Shown here in pieces: positions 1 to 9,929 of a DNA stretch of 64,000 bases. The stretch comes from Thermoplasmata archaeon (GTDB lineage Archaea; Thermoplasmatota; Thermoplasmata; Methanomassiliicoccales; Methanomethylophilaceae). The notes under the pieces are model-generated. The model was given only the letters and a program-made list of their open reading frames with translations. It was not told the origin of the DNA and did not search any database. Both the position numbers and the translations under genes were made by a program. Every line of letters starts with the position of its first letter. Within the stretch, counting starts at the first letter, position 1. The DNA is taken from the NCBI GenBank assembly GCA_015063185.1, contig SUSY01000002.1:19222-83221 (forward strand). The letters are read 5' to 3'.

Positions 1-231
1 AAGGATAGAAATCCCAATCATCAGGATACCGATAACGACTCCGCTCAGGGCCCCACCTATGAAACCGCGCCAAGTCTTACCGTCTCCGAGGATTCTCTTG
101 CCCCTCCAAGATTTTCCAAAATCTACAGGTGCATGCCCACCAATCAACGCAGCATTGGAATTGGGTAGCATTGCGGGAACGAACACCCAGATTCCAATAA
201 CGATCATCAATAGAACATCTACGACGTCCAT
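1..231 (-). CDS. carS: CDP-archaeol synthase (CarS), C-terminus truncated by window edge
   Basis: Reverse-strand reading from ATG at 231: MDVVDVLLMIVIGIWVFVPAMLPNSNAALIGGHAPVDFGKSWRGKRILGDGKTWRGFIGGALSG; the N-A-x-G-G-x-P-x-D-F-G-K...GDGKTWRGF signature is CarS-like. Missing from the ORF track because it runs off the edge. Confidence 0.85.
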   Translation of the reverse strand, partial: MDVVDVLLMIVIGIWVFVPAMLPNSNAALIGGHAPVDFGKSWRGKRILGDGKTWRGFIGGALSGVVIGILMIGISIL

Positions 232-328
232 GTTCTGCCTCTGACAATACTATGCGCGCGCGGATATATGATGGTTGAGGTCAAGACGATATAGAAACAA
301 TTTATACGAAGTAGACATCATCGATTCG

Positions 329-769
329 ATGAAGGAACAGATGGGAAAATTCCTCGAAAAGCACGATGAGGGGGTCCGCTACATAGCCTTCGGAATCCTC
401 ACTGTCATCGTAAGCTGGGTCAGCTATGCGATACTGGCACTTCTCGGAGTCAACTATTCTTTGGCCAACGGCATATCCTGGTTGTGTGCTGTTTTATTCG
501 CGTTCTTCGTCAACAAATACCTAGTATTCAGGAGCATTGAATCTAACTCAATCACATTGGGTGCAGAACTTGCGGAGTTCTTCGCCGCCAGAATTTTCAC
601 AGGCGCGGTTGCGATCATTCTGTTCCCTATCCTGCTCAGCATTGGTCTCGACTTCGTGTTCTTCGGTGTCCCAGGATTGTTCGCCAGGGGCGTTAATTCA
701 GCTGTAGAAATTGTATTAAACTACATACTTAGTAAATTTGTGGTCTTCCGTCGCAAAAATACCACATAA
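329..769 (+). CDS. GtrA-like family membrane protein
   Basis: ORF 275..769, likely start MKEQMGKF at 329; four hydrophobic segments and FVNKYLVFR...LNYILSKFVVFRR typical of GtrA. Confidence 0.8.
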   Translation: MKEQMGKFLEKHDEGVRYIAFGILTVIVSWVSYAILALLGVNYSLANGISWLCAVLFAFFVNKYLVFRSIESNSITLGAELAEFFAARIFTGAVAIILFPILLSIGLDFVFFGVPGLFARGVNSAVEIVLNYILSKFVVFRRKNTT

Positions 770-798
770 TCTAATAATGGAGAAGTCAATACCTGGTT

Positions 799-2115
799 GT
801 GAAGCTTTTCGCAGATGTGAATGAAGAGTTAAGAAAACAGATTAAAAAGTTCACAATCATCTTCTTAATAGTTGCAATAATTTTTTTTGCGATAGTGCAA
901 ACCTTCGACTTACCCAGCGAGGTTAGTGGATTATATTTTGAATATGCAGAAAAAATGGCCAGCCTTCAAATGCCATACAGTGATTTTCCTGCAGAATATC
1001 CGCCTCTAGCAATGTTGTTGATCTTCATACCCAGACTGTTCTCATTCTCACCATTCACATACGAAATCGCTTTTGGTGTAATGGTATATATCGCCTTACT
1101 TGCAGGATTGATTTGCACATACAAGCTTGCAGATATGTACTCCGACAAGCCACGCAGATACACAGACCTGTACATCATCCTCTGCATGTGTTTCTTTGAA
1201 TTCATAATGGATAGATACGACATCTTCCCCACAATGATATGCTTATTTGCACTATACTTCTTCAAAACAAATAGAATGAATCTTGCCTGGGTCATGATAG
1301 CAATAGGCACCATGACAAAACTATTCCCTGCATTATTAGCCCCAGTATTCCTAATATATTTATGTATGAACGGAAGGGGGAGAGATGCTTTAAAAGGAGT
1401 TGGCATATGTGTAGCAATAGGCATCGCATCGATGTTACCGTTCTTCATATCAGATCCAGAAACCATGTTCATGTTTCTGACATACCATATGGACAGAGGT
1501 ATGCAAACGGAATCTCTGGTATCATCATTCCTGATGTTGTTTGACAAAATAGGAATCATAGATATTGGCTACCAATTCAATTACGGATCAGACCACATCT
1601 ATGGGCCAGTACCAGATGCCATCGCAGGAGTTATGCTGTACATTATGATTGTATTGATTGTCGCAACCTATATCATGTACGGAACGATTGTTCATAAGAT
1701 TGAGGAAAAGGATGCGTTCCTGGGTATCATACTTGCATCCTTTGTAGTAGTAATGTTATTCATACTGGTCAACAAAGTTCTATCTTCCCAATACATAATT
1801 TGGATGATTCCTTTTGTCGTGATTGCATGTGCCATCATGGACCCTGTTTGGGAAAAAAGAACAGAGATTATGTTCGCTTGCGCTTTAGCGTTAACACAAC
1901 TAGCATTTGCAGTGAACATGGGGAGTTTTGCACCATCCATCGGTGGCAGAATAGATGCTACATCACCTTATCCTACACTTGGCATATTACTGCTTGTGAT
2001 TAGGAACATCACATTAGTAGCACTGCTTGGATATATGACCAAGGGCCTACTATCACTGGGCCATCCTGGCTCTGACGGCGAAATCGCTGGGCAACATGAC
2101 CCCATCAAAGAATAG
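799..2115 (+). CDS. Polytopic membrane glycosyltransferase (GT87/DUF2029-like)
   Basis: 438 aa, many TM segments, early acidic loop YSDFPAEYPPLAM typical of GT-C enzymes; GTG start. Confidence 0.65.
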   Translation: MKLFADVNEELRKQIKKFTIIFLIVAIIFFAIVQTFDLPSEVSGLYFEYAEKMASLQMPYSDFPAEYPPLAMLLIFIPRLFSFSPFTYEIAFGVMVYIALLAGLICTYKLADMYSDKPRRYTDLYIILCMCFFEFIMDRYDIFPTMICLFALYFFKTNRMNLAWVMIAIGTMTKLFPALLAPVFLIYLCMNGRGRDALKGVGICVAIGIASMLPFFISDPETMFMFLTYHMDRGMQTESLVSSFLMLFDKIGIIDIGYQFNYGSDHIYGPVPDAIAGVMLYIMIVLIVATYIMYGTIVHKIEEKDAFLGIILASFVVVMLFILVNKVLSSQYIIWMIPFVVIACAIMDPVWEKRTEIMFACALALTQLAFAVNMGSFAPSIGGRIDATSPYPTLGILLLVIRNITLVALLGYMTKGLLSLGHPGSDGEIAGQHDPIKE

Positions 2116-3972
2116 GTTACAATCACGGACGGGGTTATCCGATAATATTGCATCAAAACCCGGAATCTGGGTCACCCTGTTGTCCAATACCACGGCCACA
2201 CCCCTGTCCGATTCGGACCTTATCAGGCGTCCACGTGCCTGGCGCATCTTCCTGATCATCGGTGCCTTCACCACATGGTCCCATCCACTATCGAAACGGT
2301 ACTGACAGTATCTCATCAAGGCATCCTTTTTTGCACTGGGTCTTTGATATGGTAGACCTACGATGATGGCCAATTCCAAATCACGACTGGGAAAGTCTAG
2401 ACCCTCACTGATACGTCCACCGGTGACAGCGAACAGTATCCCACCGACGGATGACCTGAATGTGTCCACAGTATCCATCAATTCGATCTGCGTCATACCC
2501 TTCCGTTCGGAAAATACATCCCCCTCCAATCTTCCGGGAAGACCTTTGATGATAAAACGTTCCATCATATCGTACGATGGGAAGAATACGGCCGTATTCC
2601 TGCCAACACCGTTGACCAATGACACGATATGATCGGCGATACGATCTATATTGTCCGGATCCACCTGTAGGTCCGTATGTCTGGTGGTAACATCATCGGC
2701 ATAGAGCGTCAGAAGGTTCTCCGGATCGAACGGTGATGGGAAAGATGCATGCTTACAACGATTCAATCCCAATTCCAAGATATAATCGGGAATCGGTTCC
2801 AATGTACCTGACATATGGATGGATGCGAAACAATCTCTGAATGGCTCCGCCGCCTCGTATGGATCCATACAATATGCTTCCAAAGAATGATCCTCCCCTC
2901 CATTGATCAGTCTTACATATGATGCATCATCGCACATCGTCCAGAATGTGAGGAAATCTCCAAGGTTGCCTATGTACGACCGCGGAAGTTTATGTTCGGA
3001 CTTCTTACGTTCCCTGATGATCTCACCTAATTCGGACATGCTCTTACAGATGTTGGATATAATAGGCGAGGTCACATGAAGCTCCCCCATCAACACCTCT
3101 TGGAGGAATCCGAATGGGATCAACCCATCGACATCATGTAGGTACTCCATGTTCGCTTCTAGGAAACATATCCTCATGGCCTCCACCACATCGGTGACGG
3201 TGATACCGTTGGCCACCAATGGGTCGCCTTCAATCTCGGCCTCTTTCTGCACACTGTTCAACGAATGTACATGATATTCGGAAGTGAACGATTCACGAAG
3301 ATAGTCCGGAAGATTGTGGGCCTCATCCACGACGATTATCGTATCCTCTATCGTACAGTTCATCCACTCAAGAAAACGTTCCCGGATGTATGGGAGGACT
3401 ATGAACGTGTACGGTGCCGCCACCACATCCGCGAACGGTACTGCGGCCTTCATCATCTCATATGGGCACAGACCATCATCGAGACATTGTTCCATGAAGG
3501 ATTCGGGATCCAACCTCCTATCCAACAGATCGTCTACGTAGACATCAACATCCATATTACAGATCGAGTCGTAGTATCTGCAACCCCCTCCTCCCTTCTT
3601 GGACTTCAGATGCGAACAGAGACGGGACATCTCCTCTGGAGATCCGTTGCGTAGGTTCGGATCTTCCGACATACGCGGACATGTTGAAATGGAACGACCC
3701 TGTATCGCAACACCGAACACATCTATGACGGAGGACATCTCCCTGAGTTCGTTGAGGACCTGCTTCTGTTGCGATTTGGTTCTGGTAAGATAGACGATAC
3801 GTTTGCCGTTCCTCTTCGCGAACGGTACTGTGGCCGCCAAGGAACTGACAGTCTTTCCCGTACCTGTACCTGATTCGATGACCGAGTGTCTGCCGAGTTC
3901 CAAAGCATCAGCTATGAAACGGATCAACCTGTCCTGTCCAGGCCTAGGTTCGTACGGCAGACCTTCGATCAT
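2053..3972 (-). CDS. XPD/Rad3-like Fe-S superfamily 2 DNA helicase
   Basis: Walker A ESGTGTGKT, DEAH box VVDEAHN, four Cys suited to a 4Fe-4S cluster (STCPR, RLCSHL, GGCRYY, GLCPYE), C-terminal QARGRLIRSESDRG. Confidence 0.9.
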   Translation of the reverse strand: MIEGLPYEPRPGQDRLIRFIADALELGRHSVIESGTGTGKTVSSLAATVPFAKRNGKRIVYLTRTKSQQKQVLNELREMSSVIDVFGVAIQGRSISTCPRMSEDPNLRNGSPEEMSRLCSHLKSKKGGGGCRYYDSICNMDVDVYVDDLLDRRLDPESFMEQCLDDGLCPYEMMKAAVPFADVVAAPYTFIVLPYIRERFLEWMNCTIEDTIIVVDEAHNLPDYLRESFTSEYHVHSLNSVQKEAEIEGDPLVANGITVTDVVEAMRICFLEANMEYLHDVDGLIPFGFLQEVLMGELHVTSPIISNICKSMSELGEIIRERKKSEHKLPRSYIGNLGDFLTFWTMCDDASYVRLINGGEDHSLEAYCMDPYEAAEPFRDCFASIHMSGTLEPIPDYILELGLNRCKHASFPSPFDPENLLTLYADDVTTRHTDLQVDPDNIDRIADHIVSLVNGVGRNTAVFFPSYDMMERFIIKGLPGRLEGDVFSERKGMTQIELMDTVDTFRSSVGGILFAVTGGRISEGLDFPSRDLELAIIVGLPYQRPSAKKDALMRYCQYRFDSGWDHVVKAPMIRKMRQARGRLIRSESDRGVAVVLDNRVTQIPGFDAILSDNPVRDCNLFFDGVMLPSDFAVRARMAQ

Positions 3973-4001
3973 CCTGAAAAAAGATGGAGAGGAGGTAGCT
4001 A

Positions 4002-4391
4002 TCAGCTACCGGACCTCTGCCAGATATCCTCATCGTCCAAGGAGAATCCGAAGGATGCCTCCTCCTCATCCTCATCCTTGGCATTCTTGATGAGATCAAC
4101 GATCTTCTCACGCCTGAAGAGCCAATAGTGGATCCTCCACTCCCTTCCATCGTAAAGGGTGGTCTCCTCCCTCTCGGTGGTCAGGATGGAAGCGTCCTCC
4201 AACATGTAGAAGGCGTCACGATCCTCCGGTTCGAGGATGTTGTCGATGATCCTGTCGGAATATCCGAAGAAGTTGAGGATGTGGATGGCAAGGTCGTACG
4301 CCGCCATCTCCTGGATCCCCCTGTTGTTCGGACTGTTGCAGATCGCCTTCGTAAGCTCCTCTACAGTGACTATTCCGCTCATGTGAATCAC
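4002..4391 (-). CDS. Conserved hypothetical protein (small archaeal family, possibly DUF6015-like)
   Basis: 129 aa ORF overlapping the serA stop by 4 bp; MSGIVTVEELTKAICNSPNNRGIQEMAAYDLAIHILNFFGY. Confidence 0.55.
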   Translation of the reverse strand: MIHMSGIVTVEELTKAICNSPNNRGIQEMAAYDLAIHILNFFGYSDRIIDNILEPEDRDAFYMLEDASILTTEREETTLYDGREWRIHYWLFRREKIVDLIKNAKDEDEEEASFGFSLDDEDIWQRSGS

Positions 4392-5971
4392 TCGATGAAG
4401 ATGTACTTGGAATCCTCGAATCCGGATGCCTCATCTACCATCTTGAGAACGTCCTCGGAGATGGGGTCGTCGACACTGAGGGCCATGACCGCAGTTCCCA
4501 TGGGAGCATCCCTTCCGACGGACATCATCGCGATGTTCACGCCGTTGTCTCCAAGGACCTTACCGACCTTACCGATGGTTCCGGGAGTGTCCCTGTAACG
4601 TGCAAGAAGCATTCCGCCATGCATGGGGATCTCGAACCTGAATCCATTGATTCCGACGAGACGGGGCTCATGTGCGACTATAGTTCCGACAAGGTCGAAG
4701 ACGTCACCCTTGGTCTCGATTCTGACACCGATGGTGCTGTCGTAGATGACCGCATCCTTGTTCTTGGTCTCCTTGACACTGATTCCCTTGCTCTTCGCGA
4801 GGGATTCGACGTTGACGATGTTGGCGTTGCCCTGACCGACCATGCTCTTCATGATTCCGATGAGGATGGAGAGATTGAGCATTCTGGTGTTCTTATCGGA
4901 AAGCTCTCCGTTGAAGGATACCTCCAGATTATCGATGGGCCTCTGACCGTTCAACTGTGCTGCGGCCATTCCCAGCCTCTCTGCAAGCGGCAGGAACTGA
5001 GCGGTAACGGGATCCATCTTTCCACGAGGTGCGTTGATCGCGTTGACGATCTCCCCGTCCCTGAGATACTTGATGACGGATTCTGCGATCTCGACGGCGA
5101 CCCTCTCCTGTGCCTCTACGGTACTGGCTCCCAAGTGGGGTGTGGTAACGAGGTTCTCAAGCTCGAGGAGTTTCTGTTCGTGCTCGCAGAGGGGCTCCTC
5201 GCACCATACATCGAATGCTGCACCTGCGATGACCTTCTCTTTGAGTGCATCGTAGAGATCGTCCTCATTGACGATTCCGCCACGTGCAACGTTGACCAGG
5301 ATTGCACTGGGCTTCATCTTCTTGAACTGGGGCATGCTGATCATGTTCCTGGTCTCCGGAAGAAGAGGGGTATGGATGGTCATTATGTCCGCAACCTCGA
5401 TGACCTCATCAAGGGTGGTGAGACGAACGCCGATATCCGCTGCGACCTCTGGAGGAAGGAATGGATCGTATCCGACGAGTTTCATGTTGAAGTGCTTGAG
5501 GCGCCTTGCGACCTCTCCGCCGACACGTCCGACTCCGATGATACCGAGAGTCTTCCCATTGAGCTCGATTCCGCTGAACTTGCTCCTCTTCCACTCGCCC
5601 TTGTGCATGGACTCGTGTGCCTGCGGGATCTTCCTTGCCGATGCAAGGATCATTGCACAGGTGTGCTCCGCTGCGGACAGGATGTTCGCGGAAGGAGTGT
5701 TCATGACGAGCACACCCTTCTCGGTCGCTGCGGGGATGTCGACGTTGTCGACTCCGACACCTGCACGGCCTACAACACGGAGGCACTTACTGGCCTCGAT
5801 GACCTTCTTGGTCACCTTGGTTCCGGACCTGATGACGAGTCCGTCATATTCCCCGATGATCGCACACAGCTCATCCTCGGTGAGCCCGGGTTTGACATCC
5901 ACAGGGATACCTGAATCCCTGAGGATAGTGAGTCCCTCTTCAGAGAGGGGATCGGATACCAAAATCTTCAT
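4388..5971 (-). CDS. serA: D-3-phosphoglycerate dehydrogenase
   Basis: 527 aa; GLVIRSGTKVTKKVIE, GIIGVGRVGGEVARRL, NVARGGIVNEDDL, C-terminal ACT-like region. Confidence 0.95.
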   Translation of the reverse strand: MKILVSDPLSEEGLTILRDSGIPVDVKPGLTEDELCAIIGEYDGLVIRSGTKVTKKVIEASKCLRVVGRAGVGVDNVDIPAATEKGVLVMNTPSANILSAAEHTCAMILASARKIPQAHESMHKGEWKRSKFSGIELNGKTLGIIGVGRVGGEVARRLKHFNMKLVGYDPFLPPEVAADIGVRLTTLDEVIEVADIMTIHTPLLPETRNMISMPQFKKMKPSAILVNVARGGIVNEDDLYDALKEKVIAGAAFDVWCEEPLCEHEQKLLELENLVTTPHLGASTVEAQERVAVEIAESVIKYLRDGEIVNAINAPRGKMDPVTAQFLPLAERLGMAAAQLNGQRPIDNLEVSFNGELSDKNTRMLNLSILIGIMKSMVGQGNANIVNVESLAKSKGISVKETKNKDAVIYDSTIGVRIETKGDVFDLVGTIVAHEPRLVGINGFRFEIPMHGGMLLARYRDTPGTIGKVGKVLGDNGVNIAMMSVGRDAPMGTAVMALSVDDPISEDVLKMVDEASGFEDSKYIFIE

Positions 5972-7038
5972 TGCATCTCCTCCAATACTTCATCCATTGC
6001 GGAAAGGAGTTTTCTGATCATGTCAGGGGTAGTGTCACCCATGTGACCGATCCTGAATGTCGACGATTTGACCTCACCGTAGCCGTTGGAGATCTCATAT
6101 CCCTTGGCCTTGAGTGCATTGTGGAAGGTGTCGAAGTCCAAATCACCGCGGTTCACGACTCCAATGGTCCTGGAACGGTATCCATCTTCGGGGAAGAGGC
6201 CGTTGAACTTCTCCTCTGCCCAGTCCTGAACGAGCTTGGCCATCTCGTCGTGTCTTCTGTAACGTGTGGACATGCCTTCCTCGAGGATCCTGTCCAACTG
6301 GTAATCCAATGCGTATAGCAACGAAACGGGAGGGGTTGTGAGAGCGTAGTTATCATCCGCATTCTTCTTGAGTTTGACGAAATCGGTGTAGAATCCCTTG
6401 TTCGCAGCAGTCTTGGACTTCTCTATGATTCTGTCGCTTACGACCGCAATGGCGAGTCCGGGTGGAAGTGCGAGCGCCTTCTGTGTTCCGAACACCAATG
6501 CATCGGGTTGAAGCTTGGGAAGGTTAAGGTCCGCTGCCATGGCGGATGTGACCGCATCGACCATGATCAATGCGTCGGGATTCTGCTTCCTGACCTCTTC
6601 TGCGAGTGCTACGCTATCACTCAACACACCCGTAGAGGACTCGTTGCTCACCCAGTGAACCGCCTCGATGTCCTCGGTGACCTTGCCCTCGATATCTTCG
6701 GGTTTGATGGCCTTCCCCCAAGGTACATGGACCTGAGTGACGTTCTTACCGTTTGCGGTACCGCACTCGATGAATCTCTTTCCGAATGAACCGTTGGACA
6801 TTCCCAAGGAGTTACTATTGACACCGTTCCTGATCGCACCCTCCAACAGGATGGTTGCGGACCCTCCAACCAAGAAGATGTCATCATCGGTCTGCAGGCA
6901 TTTCCTGATCTTCTCGACGATGCCTCCGTGGAGATTCTTGTATTCCTTACATCTGTGTGTGATCATTGGATTGGTCTGTGCCTGAAGGGTTCCATCCTCC
7001 ACATAGACCGGACCGACCGTGAACAAGTGTCTTGCCAA
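5968..7038 (-). CDS. Class V aminotransferase (serine-pyruvate / alanine-glyoxylate type)
   Basis: 356 aa; PLP-lysine region DALVFGTQKALALPPGLA; TTG start at 7038 preceded by gaggga; 4-bp overlap with serA. Confidence 0.88.
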   Translation of the reverse strand: MARHLFTVGPVYVEDGTLQAQTNPMITHRCKEYKNLHGGIVEKIRKCLQTDDDIFLVGGSATILLEGAIRNGVNSNSLGMSNGSFGKRFIECGTANGKNVTQVHVPWGKAIKPEDIEGKVTEDIEAVHWVSNESSTGVLSDSVALAEEVRKQNPDALIMVDAVTSAMAADLNLPKLQPDALVFGTQKALALPPGLAIAVVSDRIIEKSKTAANKGFYTDFVKLKKNADDNYALTTPPVSLLYALDYQLDRILEEGMSTRYRRHDEMAKLVQDWAEEKFNGLFPEDGYRSRTIGVVNRGDLDFDTFHNALKAKGYEISNGYGEVKSSTFRIGHMGDTTPDMIRKLLSAMDEVLEEMQ

Positions 7039-7243
7039 ACTATCCCTCTTTCACGCGTTGCGTACGCACGCGTACATGTGACGGTATCTCGCACTGAGAT
7101 AAAAAATAGACGCATGCGCGTGCGCGAAAACAGTCACGCTAAGATGAGGACATTTTGAACAGAATTGTATATCTGGCACATCCTAAAAAGATATGGATTT
7201 GAGAAAGTGTTTATCGGAGAGTGCCGAAACACCCGATCCGACA

Positions 7244-8401
7244 TCAGAGTGTGGAAAGGACCCTCTTGATCCTTGCGAGTCCCTCGATGATATCCTCCTC
7301 GCTTGCGGCATAGGAGAATCTGAAGAATCCTTCTCCGCATGGACCGAACGCTCTTCCGGGTGTGACTCCGACCAATCCCTCGGTGAGCAGTTTCTCGGCA
7401 AGCTCGTTGGACGGAATCTTCGCGGAATACTTGGGGAAGAGATAGAACGCTCCCCCTGGAACATTGCATTCCAGACCTGGGATTTCCTCTATGAGATCCA
7501 GTGCCAGATCACGGCGCTTCTTGAACTTCTCCACCATGGCCCTCATGTCATCCTGTGGACCTTTGATTGCCTCAATGGCCGCAGGTTGGGTGAAGGAGGT
7601 ACAACAGGTGACGGAATGGGACTGGAGCTTGTTCACAGCCTTGATGTCCGCTTCGGGAGCGATCATCCATCCGAGTCTCCATCCAGTCATGGCATAGGTC
7701 TTGGAGAGACCGGAAACGGTGATGGTCCTCTCGAACATGTCCGGCATAGCGGCTATCGAATGGTGCTTGCCCTCATAGATGATATTCTCGTAGATCTCAT
7801 CTGAGAGAACGATGATGTCATTATCCTTACAGATATCCGCTATCCCCTTCAAGGTGGATTCTGGCTGAACGCAACCGGTCGGGTTGGAAGGAGAGTTGAT
7901 CACCATCATCTTGGTCTTGGACGTGACCTGCTTTGCGACACTATCAGGATTGATGACGAATCCATCATCGAAACTGGTGGAGACGTACTTGGGGATCGCA
8001 CCGCACATCCTGATGTGTGCCTCGTACGAGACCCAGGATGGATCGGGAAGGAGGACCTCGTCACCGGGATTAAGATATGCGAGGGAGATCATGAACAATG
8101 CCTGTTTGGTGGGAGTGACAAGGACGTTTCCTGCCTCACAGGGTATGCCGTTCTTCGCCTTTGTGGACTCTGCGATGGCCTTTCTGAGTTCGGGGATTCC
8201 CATAGAAGGCGTGTAATGGGTGAAACCACCCTTTAGGGAATCGACACATGCATCCACGATATTGTCGGGAGTTGCAAAATCAGGTTCACCGAGGGAGAAA
8301 GAAAGAACGTCTTTTCCTTCCGCTTTCATCTTACTTACAAGATTGGAGATTGCGATCGTACCCGATGGGGGGATCTCCTGAAGTCTCTGCGATGTCATCA
8401 T
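7244..8401 (-). CDS. Pyridoxal-phosphate aspartate/aromatic aminotransferase (class I)
   Basis: 385 aa; FSLGEPDFATPDNI, NSPSNPTG, SGLSKTYAMTGWRLGW. Confidence 0.92.
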   Translation of the reverse strand: MMTSQRLQEIPPSGTIAISNLVSKMKAEGKDVLSFSLGEPDFATPDNIVDACVDSLKGGFTHYTPSMGIPELRKAIAESTKAKNGIPCEAGNVLVTPTKQALFMISLAYLNPGDEVLLPDPSWVSYEAHIRMCGAIPKYVSTSFDDGFVINPDSVAKQVTSKTKMMVINSPSNPTGCVQPESTLKGIADICKDNDIIVLSDEIYENIIYEGKHHSIAAMPDMFERTITVSGLSKTYAMTGWRLGWMIAPEADIKAVNKLQSHSVTCCTSFTQPAAIEAIKGPQDDMRAMVEKFKKRRDLALDLIEEIPGLECNVPGGAFYLFPKYSAKIPSNELAEKLLTEGLVGVTPGRAFGPCGEGFFRFSYAASEEDIIEGLARIKRVLSTL

Positions 8402-8514
8402 TTACGATTCACCAGCTATGCTAGTACAGTGGATGGTGTATCGGGATATTGTAATAAATGTTGGGGGACTGAGCCACAATCGGCCCACCCCCACAATGGG
8501 TTTCGAATCGGTGA

Positions 8515-9588
8515 TTAGGTCATCAATTCATTGAACGTCTCGTCCTTAAGTGCGTTCTTGAGTTCCAATGCTATCCTTGCACCAGTACTTAATCCAGGAT
8601 AGATCAGGTCAGCATATGGTGAACCGGAAATGAACGGATTGGAACCTGCAACGATCCTCGTGGAGATCTCGAACACTTTGAACTCAAGCTTATCTGTGAC
8701 AACAGTCTCGAGACAGAACGGCCCCCACATTCCTCCAAAGAGCTCATAGGAACGGTTGACGACCTTCTCGGCCATCTCGAACGCTTTGGGAAGCAAGGAC
8801 TCCCTGATAACGACTGGAACATTACCAGTGACAACGAAAGAGGGATTGAATCCATATTTCCTCGCATCCTCAATCGATCCGAGTTTGTACATCTCATCGA
8901 TGTTGGTCTCATCCCTTCTGTCTATGGACAGGAGTTCGATTGAACCGCCATGCTTGATGCGATAGCCATCGGTCTTGTTAGGCGCATAGAAGAAGTGCAG
9001 GTAGTACCTGGTTCCGAGGCAGTACTCCTGGATGGTGTATGGCTGGGTATTGTCGATGGACATCTTGAAATCTGGATAATCCTTGGCGATGAAGAATCCC
9101 CTTCCACCCTTGGCTCCATGGTACTTGACCATTACTGGCTCATTGATCTCCCTAGGATCAGCGAAAAGACGGGGCATGGTAACTCCAGCAGAGGTAATCC
9201 ATTCCCTCTGCATCCCCCTATCGGACTCCCATCCAAGCACTGCACGGTTCCCGTAGGATGGGACCTCGTAGTTACCAAACCTCTCGGGACCCATGTATTC
9301 GACGAACGAGCCATGAGGGATCAGAACGACATTCTTCTCGTGAAGTTCGTCAACTCTGGACTCCATGTCCTCGAAATTCTTGTACCTGATGATCTCATCG
9401 GGCTTTGCAAGAGGGAAGGCGTCATAGTATCTCGTATCGTGAGATATCGTGAGACCCAATGTCTTGAAGCCGAGTTTCCTTGCGCCATGGAAAATCTGCA
9501 ACGAAGAGTGCGAACACATCGTTGCGAGCGTTATGTCCTCGGGATCATATCCGCTCAGAATAGCATCGATCTTGTTCTTGGGAACCAT
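8515..9588 (-). CDS. purP: 5-formaminoimidazole-4-carboxamide-1-beta-D-ribofuranosyl 5'-monophosphate synthetase
   Basis: 357 aa; ATMCSHSSLQIFHGARKLGF N-terminus and ATP-grasp region PVMVKYHGAKGGRGFF. Confidence 0.92.
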   Translation of the reverse strand: MVPKNKIDAILSGYDPEDITLATMCSHSSLQIFHGARKLGFKTLGLTISHDTRYYDAFPLAKPDEIIRYKNFEDMESRVDELHEKNVVLIPHGSFVEYMGPERFGNYEVPSYGNRAVLGWESDRGMQREWITSAGVTMPRLFADPREINEPVMVKYHGAKGGRGFFIAKDYPDFKMSIDNTQPYTIQEYCLGTRYYLHFFYAPNKTDGYRIKHGGSIELLSIDRRDETNIDEMYKLGSIEDARKYGFNPSFVVTGNVPVVIRESLLPKAFEMAEKVVNRSYELFGGMWGPFCLETVVTDKLEFKVFEISTRIVAGSNPFISGSPYADLIYPGLSTGARIALELKNALKDETFNELMT

Positions 9589-9929
9589 AACGTCTTATTG
9601 GTTTCCGTTATAAAGGTTCTTCGCTGGGTCACACGCACTGCGATTGTATCTTACACATAATTTTCCGCAATATTCATCGGAAACCCCAGTGGTTCCGATG
9701 AGTATCGGGATCACTTAATGCATAATTGTGACCGTGTCGCCCCTTACTCCGAGTTGCCTGAAAGTGCCAGTGTCAAAATTGGTCCGACATGGTAACACCA
9801 TATGGAAACTATTTACATCTGGCACATCGTCCATAACACACACCTATTGTGCATACGCCGAGGGTTCTAAATACGGACATCCCATTGCGAATGACGCTCC
9901 GGTAGATCACCTACCAAGGAGGCGAGCCA

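Noticed and set aside
4619-5914. 431-aa + strand ORF opposite serA
   Set aside because: Shadow ORF: serA on the minus strand has clear family motifs; the antisense translation is D/L-rich low-information sequence.
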